The translations under genes and the position numbers were made by a program. The notes beneath the pieces were generated by a model, which saw only the letters and a list, made by a program, of their open reading frames with translations, ran no database searches and was not told the DNA's origin. Shown here piece by piece: positions 7,118 through 13,032 of a DNA stretch of 13,032 bases; positions within the stretch are counted from its first letter, which is position 1, and the number at the start of each line of letters is the position of its first letter. Source of the DNA: Candidatus Nitrosymbiomonas sp. (GTDB taxonomy: Bacteria; Sysuimicrobiota; Sysuimicrobiia; Sysuimicrobiales; Humicultoraceae); assembly GCA_020724185.1 (NCBI GenBank), contig DYHL01000055.1, positions 1-13,032 of the forward strand, written 5' to 3'.

Positions 7118-7492
7118 ATGAGGAAAGCTGTCGTGCTGCCCGCCTTGATGGTCGCCTTGCTTGCCGGGACCTTTCCCAGTTCCCCTGCCTGGGCATCCGT
7201 GGCACTGCCGGTGGGTGCGGCCCCTGTGCCCGCCGTGCTCTACGTAGACTGGAGGCCTGACGGGCTCGGCACAATAGCCCCAAGGGCTGCCAGCCGCCCG
7301 GCGCCCGGCGACGTGGTGGAGTTCAGGAGGTTCGAGCCCTTAGGCGTCCAACCCGGCCACGATTCGAGGTTCTTCTTCATCAAGACCTCCGCCCGGAATT
7401 TCGGGCCGGGAGGAACCACGACGCTGTACGCTGTGGTGCCTGGCGGTCCCAGTGGGCGCGTCGTCCTTGCCACGGTGAAACCGGTCCCATAG
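7118..7492 (+). CDS. Small predicted secreted protein, function unknown
   Basis: This is a 124-residue protein I do not recognise, and the only plus-strand gene in the window. Evidence that it is real: GGAGG 8 nt before the ATG; a clear signal peptide (MRKAVV, a hydrophobic Leu/Ala core, likely cleavage after SPAWA near residue 24); and G/C at the third base in 26 of 33 codons where it overlaps the M16 frame. The mature part (about 100 residues) is rich in Val, Pro and Gly, has no Cys and no clear membrane segment, and looks beta-rich (VLYVDW, DVVEFRRF, SRFFFIKTSA, TTTLYAVV, GRVVLATV). It is antisense to the surrounding genes: its start is 43 nt from the dapB leader start, and its last 153 nt overlap the M16 frame tail to tail. 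No clear promoter is visible. A minus-strand transcript from pnp/M16 into dapB would be antisense to it. Confidence 0.62.
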   Translation: MRKAVVLPALMVALLAGTFPSSPAWASVALPVGAAPVPAVLYVDWRPDGLGTIAPRAASRPAPGDVVEFRRFEPLGVQPGHDSRFFFIKTSARNFGPGGTTTLYAVVPGGPSGRVVLATVKPVP

Positions 7493-8794
7493 CACCGCGG
7501 GCCGGCTGGTCAAGACACCGAGTGACTGCCTGAAGGCGCGCTCGATGGGCGCGCGCGGGGTGCCGTGCGCCCCGAAGGGCCCGATTGCGGCCATGGCCAT
7601 CTGGCCGGGCGTGAAGATCTCGGCGGCCATCCGCTGCACCGCGGCCGCGTCCACGGCGTCAATGCGCCCGAGAATCTCGTCCAGGTCTATCTGCCGGCTG
7701 TGGTAGAGCTCGGAGCCCGCCAGTTTGCTCATCCGGCTGCCGGTGCTCTCGAGCGGGAGCATGATGCTGCCCTTGAGCGACTCCTTTGCCCGCTGCAGCT
7801 CCGCCTCGTCAAGAGGACCGGACAACCCTGCGATCTCTTCCAGGATGAGGCGTACAACCTCTGGACCGTTCTCCGGGCTCATGGCCGCGTAGATGACCGA
7901 TAACCCGCCCTCGCGATACGAGGCCGGATACGAGGCGATGCTGTACACCAGCCCGCGCTTCTCCCGGATCTCCTGGAAGAGGCGGCTGCTCATCCCTCCT
8001 CCAAGCAGGTTGTCGAGCACGGCCAGCACGTACCTGTCCTCGTCGGCCGCCGAACAGCCCCGCGTGGCCATGCAGAGATGCACCTGCTCGATCTCTTTCG
8101 AGCGAATGGCCACCGCCGGCGTGAGCGCGGGCGCGCGGGTTTCCTGCGCGACCGCGCGTCCGTCCCACCAGCCTAGGTGCTCCGCGATGAGATCCGTGAC
8201 CACCCGGTGCTCGACGTCGCCGGCAACAGCCACGAGGATGTTGTCGGGCCGGTAGCGCTCCTCGACATACCGAACGAAGTCGGCACGCCTCAGCCGGGAA
8301 ACGGTCTTGCGCGTCCCGATTATCGGCCTGCCGAGTGGATGCCCGTCCCAGATCGTCTGAGCGATCAGGTCCTGCACCATCGCGTCCGGCGAGTCCTCGT
8401 ACATCTTGATCTCTTCGGTGATGACCTGTCGCTCGCGCTCGATGGCGACGGGGTCGAACGAGGAGTTGAGCACCATGTCCGCCGCCAACTCCACGATCGG
8501 AGGCAGGTGATTCGCCAGTACCTTCACGTGGATGCACGTGTGTTCCTTGTCCGTGAAAGCGTTCATCTGGCCGCCCAGAGCGTCCACCGCCTGCGCGATT
8601 GCCAGCGCCGATCGGCCGTGCGTGCCCTTGAAGAAGAGGTGCTCGATGAAGTGAGAAACGCCGTGGACCTCCAGGGCCTCATACCGAGAGCCAGCCCCGA
8701 TCCACAGGCCAATCGCTGCGGTGCGGACCTGCGGCATGGTCTCGGTGACAACCCGAATGCCGTTAGGGAGCACCGACCTGTGCGTCGGATCCAT
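7340..8794 (-). CDS. M16 family zinc metallopeptidase (processing-peptidase-like)
   Basis: This is a 484-residue peptidase of the M16B group (MlpA/YmxG, mitochondrial processing peptidase beta-like). The inverted zinc motif HxxEH is HFIEH (48-52), with the third ligand probably Glu128 in ITEEIKMYEDSPD. The inactive-half signature is seen in LGGGMSSRLFQEIREKRGLVYSI (264-286). It is probably cytoplasmic, as no signal peptide is present. The start ATG at 8794 is 20 nt after the pnp stop, with a weak AGG five bases upstream. It lies directly after pnp, close to the Bacillus order pnpA-ylxY-mlpA. Relatives usually end near 410-430 residues, shortly after a motif like AAIGPF (403-408 here). The last 50 or so residues are antisense to the plus-strand secreted gene, and G/C at the third base falls there (18 of 33 codons, against 35 of 40 near the zinc motif). 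The native C-terminus may therefore have been lost or extended. Confidence 0.93.
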   Translation of the reverse strand: MDPTHRSVLPNGIRVVTETMPQVRTAAIGLWIGAGSRYEALEVHGVSHFIEHLFFKGTHGRSALAIAQAVDALGGQMNAFTDKEHTCIHVKVLANHLPPIVELAADMVLNSSFDPVAIERERQVITEEIKMYEDSPDAMVQDLIAQTIWDGHPLGRPIIGTRKTVSRLRRADFVRYVEERYRPDNILVAVAGDVEHRVVTDLIAEHLGWWDGRAVAQETRAPALTPAVAIRSKEIEQVHLCMATRGCSAADEDRYVLAVLDNLLGGGMSSRLFQEIREKRGLVYSIASYPASYREGGLSVIYAAMSPENGPEVVRLILEEIAGLSGPLDEAELQRAKESLKGSIMLPLESTGSRMSKLAGSELYHSRQIDLDEILGRIDAVDAAAVQRMAAEIFTPGQMAMAAIGPFGAHGTPRAPIERAFRQSLGVLTSRPAVLWDRFHRGKDDAPTGTARHHSVQRRGSSRPEIPGGGLDEEEPRIVAGLDA

Positions 8795-8814
8795 GGAAGC
8801 CTGCCGCGGAGCCG

Positions 8815-11067
8815 TTACGGCTGCGGCCTGCGCGGCGGCCTGCCGCCGCCGTCGCGCCGTCGCGGCGGGCGCCCGCCACGGGCGTCACCAGGACGCGGAC
8901 GAGGTGATCGCGGCCTGTGCTCCGCGTCGGCTGGCTGAGGCTCGTCGGCCTCTTCCTCCCATCCTTCGGGAGGCGGCTGCGTGCCGCGGTGCGTTAGGTT
9001 GACGCGACCCAGGCTACCTATCTCCTTCACCTTAACCTGAAGCTCGTCGCCCACCTTGACCACGTCCTCGACCTTGTTGACACGGGTGTAGGAAAGCTCG
9101 GAGACGTGTACCAGGCCTTCCTTGCCGGGCAGTATCTCGACGAACGCGCCGAAGTTCAGCACCCTCGTCACGCGGCCCTGGTAGGTCTCCCCCACCTGCA
9201 CCTCGCGGACGATGCCCTCGATCATCGCAATGGCGCGCCGGGCGGCATCCTCGTTTACCGAGGCGACCATCACGCGCCCGTCTTGCTCGATGTCTATCTT
9301 GGTTCCGGTTTCCGCGGTGATCTTGTTGATCACCTTGCCGCCGGGGCCTATGATCTCCCTGATCTTCTCGGGGTTGATCTGCAACGTCAGGATGCGAGGA
9401 GCATGGGCCGACAGCGTGGTACGGGGAGCGGGCAGAGCGCTGGACATGGCTTCCAGGATCGTAAGCCTGGCTTCCCTGGCCTGCTCCAACGCCTCGGTCA
9501 GCATCCCCATCGAGATCCCCGAGGTCTTGACGTCCATCTGGAGCGCGGTTACGCCCTCGCGCGTGCCGGCAACCTTGAAGTCCATGTCGCCCATGGCATC
9601 CTCGAGGCCCTGGATGTCGGTTAGGACAGCATACCTGCCATCGGTCCCGGAGATGAGCCCCATGGCGATCCCGCCCACAGCGGCACGGATGGGAACGCCC
9701 GCGTCCATCAACGACAGGGTGGAGGCACACACCGCGGCCATGGACGTGCTCCCGTTCGATTCCAGAACCTCGGAAACCACCCGGATCACGTAGGGGAACT
9801 GCTCCTGATCGGGGATCATGCGTTCCAGCGCCCGCTCAGCCAGGGCGCCGTGCCCAACCTCGCGGCGGCCCGGGCCGCGCAACGGGCGGGCCTCGCCCAC
9901 GGAGAACGGCGGGAACGAGTAGTGGTGCATGTAGCGCTTCTCTTCGCGTATGCCTATGTCGTCCAGGCGCTGTCTGTCGTCACCTGTACCCAGCGTGGCT
10001 ATCGCGAGGACCTGGGTCTGCCCCCGCTGGAACAGCCCCGACCCGTGCGCGCGGGGCAGCAGGCCCACGACGCACGCCAGCGGCCGGATCTCCCTTGTTC
10101 CACGGCCGTCCGGCCGGACCCCCTCCTCGAGGATCCTGCGCCTGACCGCTTCCTTTGTGACCGAGGCGATGATCTCGCCGATCTGGCCGGCGGAGGTCGG
10201 AAACTGCTCGGCGATCTTCGCGGTCACCTCCGTCTGCACGGCGCGCAGCGCATCCTCTCGCGCCAGCTTCTCGGGGCTGGCCAGCGCCTCGCGCACCAGC
10301 GGTAGGGCCGCGCTGCGAACCGCGTCCTCCATCTCCGGATCGTACTTGAGCAGCGAGTGCGCGCGGGGAGGCTTACCAGCAGATGCTGCCAGCTCACGCT
10401 GCGCGGCCACAATGCGGCGAATCTCGGCGTGCGCCCGCGATATCGCCTCGATCAGTTGAGATTCGGGCACCTCGTTGGCGCCCGCCTCCACCATGATGAT
10501 GGCGTCCTCAGTCCCGGCCACGACCAGGTCAAGACTGCTCTGCTCCTCCACCTGGCGAAGGGTGGGGTTCACCACCAGATTGCCCTCGATCAAGCCCATC
10601 CTGACCGCGCCGATGGGCCCGCCGAACGGGATTCCCGACAGAACAAGCGCAGCGGAAGCGCCGTTCACCGCGGCCATGCCAGGGTCGTTTTCCTGGTCGG
10701 TGGAAAGCACGGTGGCGACGATCTGGACGTCGTTGCGAAACCCCTTGGGGAACAGCGGCCGGATGGGCCGGTCGATCAGTCGGGAGGTCAAGATCGCCCT
10801 CTCGCCAGGACGCCCCTCCCGCTTGAAGAAACCGCCGGGGATCTTCCCGGCGGCGTACATCTTCTCCTCGAAATCGCAGGTTAGCGGGAAGAAGTCAATC
10901 CCTTCCCGTACGGCCTCCGACATCGTCGCGGTCACTAGCACGACGGTCTCGCCGCACGTTACCGTGACGGCCCCGGATGCCTGCTTCGCCAGCAAGCCGG
11001 TTTCAAACACCATCCGACCAGAGCCGATCTCGGCCTCAGCGCGGCGGACCAACGCTGCAAGGTTCAT
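8815..11067 (-). CDS. pnp: Polynucleotide phosphorylase (PNPase)
   Basis: PNPase is a trimeric 3'-to-5' exoribonuclease that uses phosphate to release nucleoside diphosphates; it also adds 3' tails. The 750 residues show the full order: first RNase PH-like domain with FFKREGRPGERAILTSRLID (80-99), the helical linker, and a second RNase PH domain (about 315-545). The second domain carries the catalytic set Asp490, Asp496 and Lys498 in LEDAMGDMDFK. A KH domain follows (about 556-617, GxxG as GPGG 574-577) and then an S1 domain (about 625-694). The last 50 residues are an acidic stretch followed by an Arg/Pro/Gly-rich tail with GGRPPRR twice; common PNPases of about 700-710 residues lack it. The start at 11067 has only a distant AGGAAGG (13 nt). 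It lies 75 nt after rpsO, the near-universal rpsO-pnp pair. Confidence 0.98.
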   Translation of the reverse strand: MNLAALVRRAEAEIGSGRMVFETGLLAKQASGAVTVTCGETVVLVTATMSEAVREGIDFFPLTCDFEEKMYAAGKIPGGFFKREGRPGERAILTSRLIDRPIRPLFPKGFRNDVQIVATVLSTDQENDPGMAAVNGASAALVLSGIPFGGPIGAVRMGLIEGNLVVNPTLRQVEEQSSLDLVVAGTEDAIIMVEAGANEVPESQLIEAISRAHAEIRRIVAAQRELAASAGKPPRAHSLLKYDPEMEDAVRSAALPLVREALASPEKLAREDALRAVQTEVTAKIAEQFPTSAGQIGEIIASVTKEAVRRRILEEGVRPDGRGTREIRPLACVVGLLPRAHGSGLFQRGQTQVLAIATLGTGDDRQRLDDIGIREEKRYMHHYSFPPFSVGEARPLRGPGRREVGHGALAERALERMIPDQEQFPYVIRVVSEVLESNGSTSMAAVCASTLSLMDAGVPIRAAVGGIAMGLISGTDGRYAVLTDIQGLEDAMGDMDFKVAGTREGVTALQMDVKTSGISMGMLTEALEQAREARLTILEAMSSALPAPRTTLSAHAPRILTLQINPEKIREIIGPGGKVINKITAETGTKIDIEQDGRVMVASVNEDAARRAIAMIEGIVREVQVGETYQGRVTRVLNFGAFVEILPGKEGLVHVSELSYTRVNKVEDVVKVGDELQVKVKEIGSLGRVNLTHRGTQPPPEGWEEEADEPQPADAEHRPRSPRPRPGDARGGRPPRRRDGGGRPPRRPQP

Positions 11068-11110
11068 AAGAGTATCCCATCCTTCCTACACGGACTAGGG
11101 TAATGTCGTG

Positions 11111-11140
11111 CCGGGTCCCGTGCGCGCATGGGCGGCCCGG
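11111..11140 (-). other. Hairpin in the rpsO-pnp intergenic region
   Basis: A 30-nt imperfect inverted repeat starts 2 nt after the rpsO stop in the direction of transcription. The outer arms CCGGG (11111-11115) and CCCGG (11136-11140) pair. After a small 1x3 internal loop, CCCGTG (11117-11122) pairs with CATGGG (11127-11132, one G-U) around a CGCG loop. No T-run follows on the minus strand, so it is not a standard intrinsic terminator. In E. coli this gap holds the rpsO terminator and the RNase III hairpin used in pnp autoregulation. A processing or pnp-control role here is inference by position. Confidence 0.5.
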
Positions 11141-11142
11141 GG

Positions 11143-11409
11143 TCAGCGCCGCAGGTCCAGCGACTCCACCATTCGCCGGTAGGCGGCGATGTCGGTTCTC
11201 TCGAGATATGCAAGCAGCCGGCGGCGCTGCCCTACCATCTTCAGCAGGCCCCGCCGTGAGTGGAAGTCCTTGGCGTGGTTCTTGAGGTGCCCGGCGAGGT
11301 GATTGATCCGTTCGGTGAGCAACGCGATCTGCACCTCGGGTGATCCTGTATCATCGTTGTGGCGTCGGTACTTGCCGAGGATACCCTGCTTGGCCTCACG
11401 CTTAAGCAT
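11143..11409 (-). CDS. rpsO: 30S ribosomal protein S15
   Basis: S15 is a primary 16S rRNA-binding protein that organises the platform of the small subunit. The ATG at 11409 gives 88 residues, matching the usual 88-89. GAGGGGAG lies about 5 nt upstream and supports it; the ORF can be extended in frame to 11484, but that part is leader RNA. The rRNA-contact residues are present: HNDDTGSPEVQ (17-27, with Thr21-Gly22), His41, and the DFHSRRGLL loop (48-56, with Asp48 and Ser51), ending in the basic SLDLRR. It sits between ribF (133-nt space to the ribF coding end) and pnp. Because S15 binds its own mRNA leader in several phyla, the structured leader upstream is a likely control point. Confidence 0.98.
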   Translation of the reverse strand: MLKREAKQGILGKYRRHNDDTGSPEVQIALLTERINHLAGHLKNHAKDFHSRRGLLKMVGQRRRLLAYLERTDIAAYRRMVESLDLRR

Positions 11410-11414
11410 CTCTG

Positions 11415-11504
11415 CTCCCCTCAATCCCGCACGCGCGGGATCTGGAAATGATGGACGCCCGCAGCCGGGAGGGCGCCGGAGCAACGTGCCTCCCCGCCGG
11501 GGTC
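11415..11504 (-). promoter_or_regulatory. Structured rpsO leader, candidate S15 autoregulatory element
   Basis: If transcription starts near 11504, the rpsO leader is about 95 nt long. It contains a perfect 7-bp stem (ATCCCGC/GCGGGAT, 11424-11441, four-base loop) directly before the Shine-Dalgarno site (11415-11422). Upstream, GGGGAGG (11489-11495) can pair with CCCTCCC (11467-11473). That same CCCTCCC can also pair with the Shine-Dalgarno GAGGGGAG. Two mutually exclusive folds, one hiding and one freeing the ribosome site, are therefore possible. Autoregulation by S15 is known in several bacterial groups with differing RNA structures; applying it here is inference. Confidence 0.4.
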
Positions 11505-11510
11505 AGAGCA

Positions 11511-11539
11511 ATCCTAGCACACCACCCACACGGGCGCAA
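11511..11539 (-). promoter_or_regulatory. Candidate sigma-70-type promoter for rpsO-pnp
   Basis: On the minus strand TTGCGC (11534-11539) is separated by exactly 17 nt from TAGGAT (11511-11516), which is preceded by an extended -10 TGC. The -35 matches consensus at three of six bases and the -10 at four of six. It lies just after the ribF stop and before the structured rpsO leader, where an internal promoter is expected. The match is moderate, so it could be chance. Confidence 0.4.
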
Positions 11540-11545
11540 ACACGG

Positions 11546-12490
11546 TCACCCTGCGCCAGGACTGCCCAGGAGCCCCAGGCAGCCTCTGACGGCAAGGAGG
11601 TCCGCTGCCATCTGGGCCTTGAGGGCCTCGAGGTCCGGAAACCGGCGCTCGTCCCGGAGCCTGGAGACGAACGCCACCTCAACGGTCTGCCCGTAGAGGT
11701 CCTGGTCGGCATCCAGCAGGTGCGCCTCCACGGTTTGTGCCCCTGCGCCGAACGTCGGCCGAACGCCGATGTTGACAGCGGCCAAGTGGGTCCGGCCTGC
11801 TACGGCAGCGTACGCGGCGTACACTCCCGGGCATGGCACCACCTTCTGCGGGGGAACGTTCAGGTTGGCCGTGGGCACCCCCAGGCTTCGACCGCGGCCA
11901 TCACCCGCTACCACCGCCCCCCGGACCGTGTACCAGCGACCCAGCCATTGGGCAGCGGTCCTGACATCCCCGGCCCGCAGACGCTCGCGGATCCCGCTGC
12001 TGCTGATGACCGCCCCGCCGTTTCGCACCGGAGGCACTACCGTCACCTCGATCCCCCGCACCCCAGCCCATGCCCGTAGCAGTCCGGCATCACCCTCGCG
12101 ACCGCAGCCGAAGGCATGGTTGGAGGACGCCACCATATGGCGTGCCTGGAGCCGACCTGCCAGCATCTCCAGCCAGCTCGCGGCCGATACCTCCCGCAAC
12201 TGGGCGTTGAATCGCACCACCAGCAGCGTGTCAATTCCCATGGAGGCAAACAGATCGGTCCGTTCCTGGATAGTGGTCAGCAGGAACGGCTGGCCCGGCG
12301 GCGCGACCACGGTCAGGGGATGCGGATCGAACGTGACGGCCACCGCCTGCAGGCCCCCGCGCGCGGCAGCCGTCCGCAGCGCGGCAAGCACCGCCTGGTG
12401 GCCCAGGTGGAGCCCGTCAAATGTCCCCAGGGCCACGGCGGCCGGCCCGGGATCCGCGGGCAGGCCCTCAAACCCGCAGACGACGTTCAT
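11546..12490 (-). CDS. ribF: Bifunctional riboflavin kinase/FMN adenylyltransferase
   Basis: RibF phosphorylates riboflavin to FMN and adenylates FMN to FAD in the cytoplasm. The 314 residues match the family. The N-terminal adenylyltransferase has GTFDGLHLGH (22-31), VTFDPHP (52-58), SSNHAFGCGREGD (122-134) and SSSGIRERL (163-171). The C-terminal kinase has GRSLGVPTANL (200-210), GVYAAY (222-227), NIGVRPTFG (240-248) and Glu255 in VEAHLLD, the likely catalytic base. In the third adenylyltransferase motif the usual G(D/E)(D/N)F reads SSNH, a mild departure. The ATG at 12490 overlaps the truB stop as ATGA, with AGGGGGG just upstream, so translation is probably coupled. The order truB-ribF-rpsO is widely conserved in Gram-positive-like genomes. 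A candidate rpsO promoter lies just past its stop. Confidence 0.97.
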   Translation of the reverse strand: MNVVCGFEGLPADPGPAAVALGTFDGLHLGHQAVLAALRTAAARGGLQAVAVTFDPHPLTVVAPPGQPFLLTTIQERTDLFASMGIDTLLVVRFNAQLREVSAASWLEMLAGRLQARHMVASSNHAFGCGREGDAGLLRAWAGVRGIEVTVVPPVRNGGAVISSSGIRERLRAGDVRTAAQWLGRWYTVRGAVVAGDGRGRSLGVPTANLNVPPQKVVPCPGVYAAYAAVAGRTHLAAVNIGVRPTFGAGAQTVEAHLLDADQDLYGQTVEVAFVSRLRDERRFPDLEALKAQMAADLLAVRGCLGLLGSPGAG

Positions 12491-13032
12491 CGCCCCCCTG
12501 ATCCTCGAAGAACGCGAAACGGCACAAGGCGTCCGGCCTCCACGCGGCCCACGGCCACCAGTCCCCGTTCGTCGCGAAGGCGGACCGGCGCATCCGCGGG
12601 CAGCCTGGCCCAGCCAGGGATCTGGAACAGTGGGATCGCAATGCCGTCCAATACCTGGCGTCGTTGGAGAGAGGTAAGATCCACAGCGGGCAGGTGGTCC
12701 AGGGCATCATCCGGCGGCACAAGAAGGCGCGCCAGGTCCTCAGCCGCCGAAAGCTCCTCGAGCGTGAGGCTGGAGTCAAGGGAGAAACGGCCGACCCGCG
12801 TGCGCAACACGAAGGAGGCGTGCCCGCCTACGCCCAGCCGTCTACCCAGATCGCTGGCCAGCGCGCGGACGTAGGTTCCCTTGGAACACTCCACCTGCAC
12901 CAGCGCGGTGGCGCGGGGCCCTGGGACGAACTCCAGCAGGCGGCACTCGAAGACCGTGACCTGGCGCGGAGCGACCTCCACGACCTCCCCGCGCCTTGCG
13001 AGCTCGTAGAGCCTGCGCCCAGACCTGCGCAC
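12487..13032 (-). CDS. truB: tRNA pseudouridine(55) synthase TruB, C-terminal part (cut by window edge)
   Basis: These are the last 181 residues of TruB, which makes pseudouridine 55 in the T-loop of tRNAs. The frame stays open to the right edge, so the N-terminal half with the catalytic Asp (GTLDPxAxG region) is outside the window. The first codon here is a GTG but not a start. Visible parts are GRRLYELARRGEVVE (5-19), KGTYVRALASDLG (51-63) and HASFVLRTRVGRFSLD (71-86) followed by LTLEEL, all normal for the catalytic domain. A C-terminal PUA-like segment runs from about 130 to 181. It overlaps ribF by 4 nt (ATGA). The nusA-infB-rbfA genes often precede truB and would lie off the right edge. 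Confidence 0.96.
   Translation of the reverse strand: MRRSGRRLYELARRGEVVEVAPRQVTVFECRLLEFVPGPRATALVQVECSKGTYVRALASDLGRRLGVGGHASFVLRTRVGRFSLDSSLTLEELSAAEDLARLLVPPDDALDHLPAVDLTSLQRRQVLDGIAIPLFQIPGWARLPADAPVRLRDERGLVAVGRVEAGRLVPFRVLRGSGGR

Noticed and set aside
7493..7560. Intrinsic terminator after the plus-strand gene
   Set aside because: No GC stem followed by a T-run is present on either strand here.
7809..8537. Minus-strand frame of 242 codons inside the M16 gene
   Set aside because: It is the plus-one shadow of M16, with an Arg/Gly/Ala-rich sequence and no independent start signals.
11036..11080. Short 14-codon ORF starting at 11080 upstream of and across the pnp start
   Set aside because: Its start touches the AGGAAGG with no spacing, it runs out of frame into pnp, and it ends without an ATGA-type overlap; probably chance.
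11410..11484. N-terminal extension of S15 to an upstream start
   Set aside because: The added 25 residues are not found in S15 proteins, and the ATG at 11409 has a good ribosome site; the stretch is leader RNA.

Overview
This window is high-GC (by eye about two thirds G+C), densely packed bacterial chromosome. Eleven of the twelve main genes lie on the minus strand, so transcription runs from the right end to the left end. No gene-free stretch reaches 300 bases, and I see no rRNA, tRNA, CRISPR array, insertion sequence or phage gene. The gene order truB-ribF-rpsO-pnp-M16 peptidase-(dap genes)-ftsK-BMP protein resembles the Bacillus/Clostridium chromosome (truB-ribC-rpsO-pnpA-mlpA-...-asd-dapG-dapA-...-spoIIIE). 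This suggests a high-GC member of the Firmicutes-like/Terrabacteria side of the tree, possibly an uncultured lineage. I cannot place it more finely from sequence alone. The exported solute-binding protein has no lipobox, which hints at a diderm envelope.

Right part (13032 down to about 7340): the translation/RNA block. It holds the 3' part of truB (tRNA pseudouridine 55 synthase), ribF (FMN/FAD synthesis, ATGA overlap with truB), rpsO (ribosomal protein S15), pnp (polynucleotide phosphorylase) and an M16 zinc peptidase. A candidate promoter and a structured leader lie between ribF and rpsO. A hairpin without a U-tract lies between rpsO and pnp.

Middle (about 7015 to 7492): the only plus-strand gene, a 124-residue predicted secreted protein of unknown function. 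It sits antisense between the M16 gene and the dap genes. Its 3' end overlaps the last 153 bases of the M16 reading frame. Its start lies only 43 bases from a strong ribosome binding site and a 19-codon leader ORF that overlaps dapB by ATGA.

Left part (7018 down to 10): the cell-envelope and division block, dapB-asd-dapA-uppP-ftsK. The first three make the precursor of lysine and diaminopimelate. UppP recycles the undecaprenyl carrier used for peptidoglycan, and FtsK moves chromosome DNA at the septum. Tight spacing (15-nt gap, ATGA overlap, GTGA overlap, 5-nt gap) supports one operon. After a 94-nt gap comes a BMP/PnrA-type nucleoside-binding protein, probably the first gene of an ABC importer that continues beyond the left edge.

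Most of the window is ordinary core genome. The places worth a second look are the antisense secreted gene with the M16 tail, the dapB leader ORF, and the rpsO leader.
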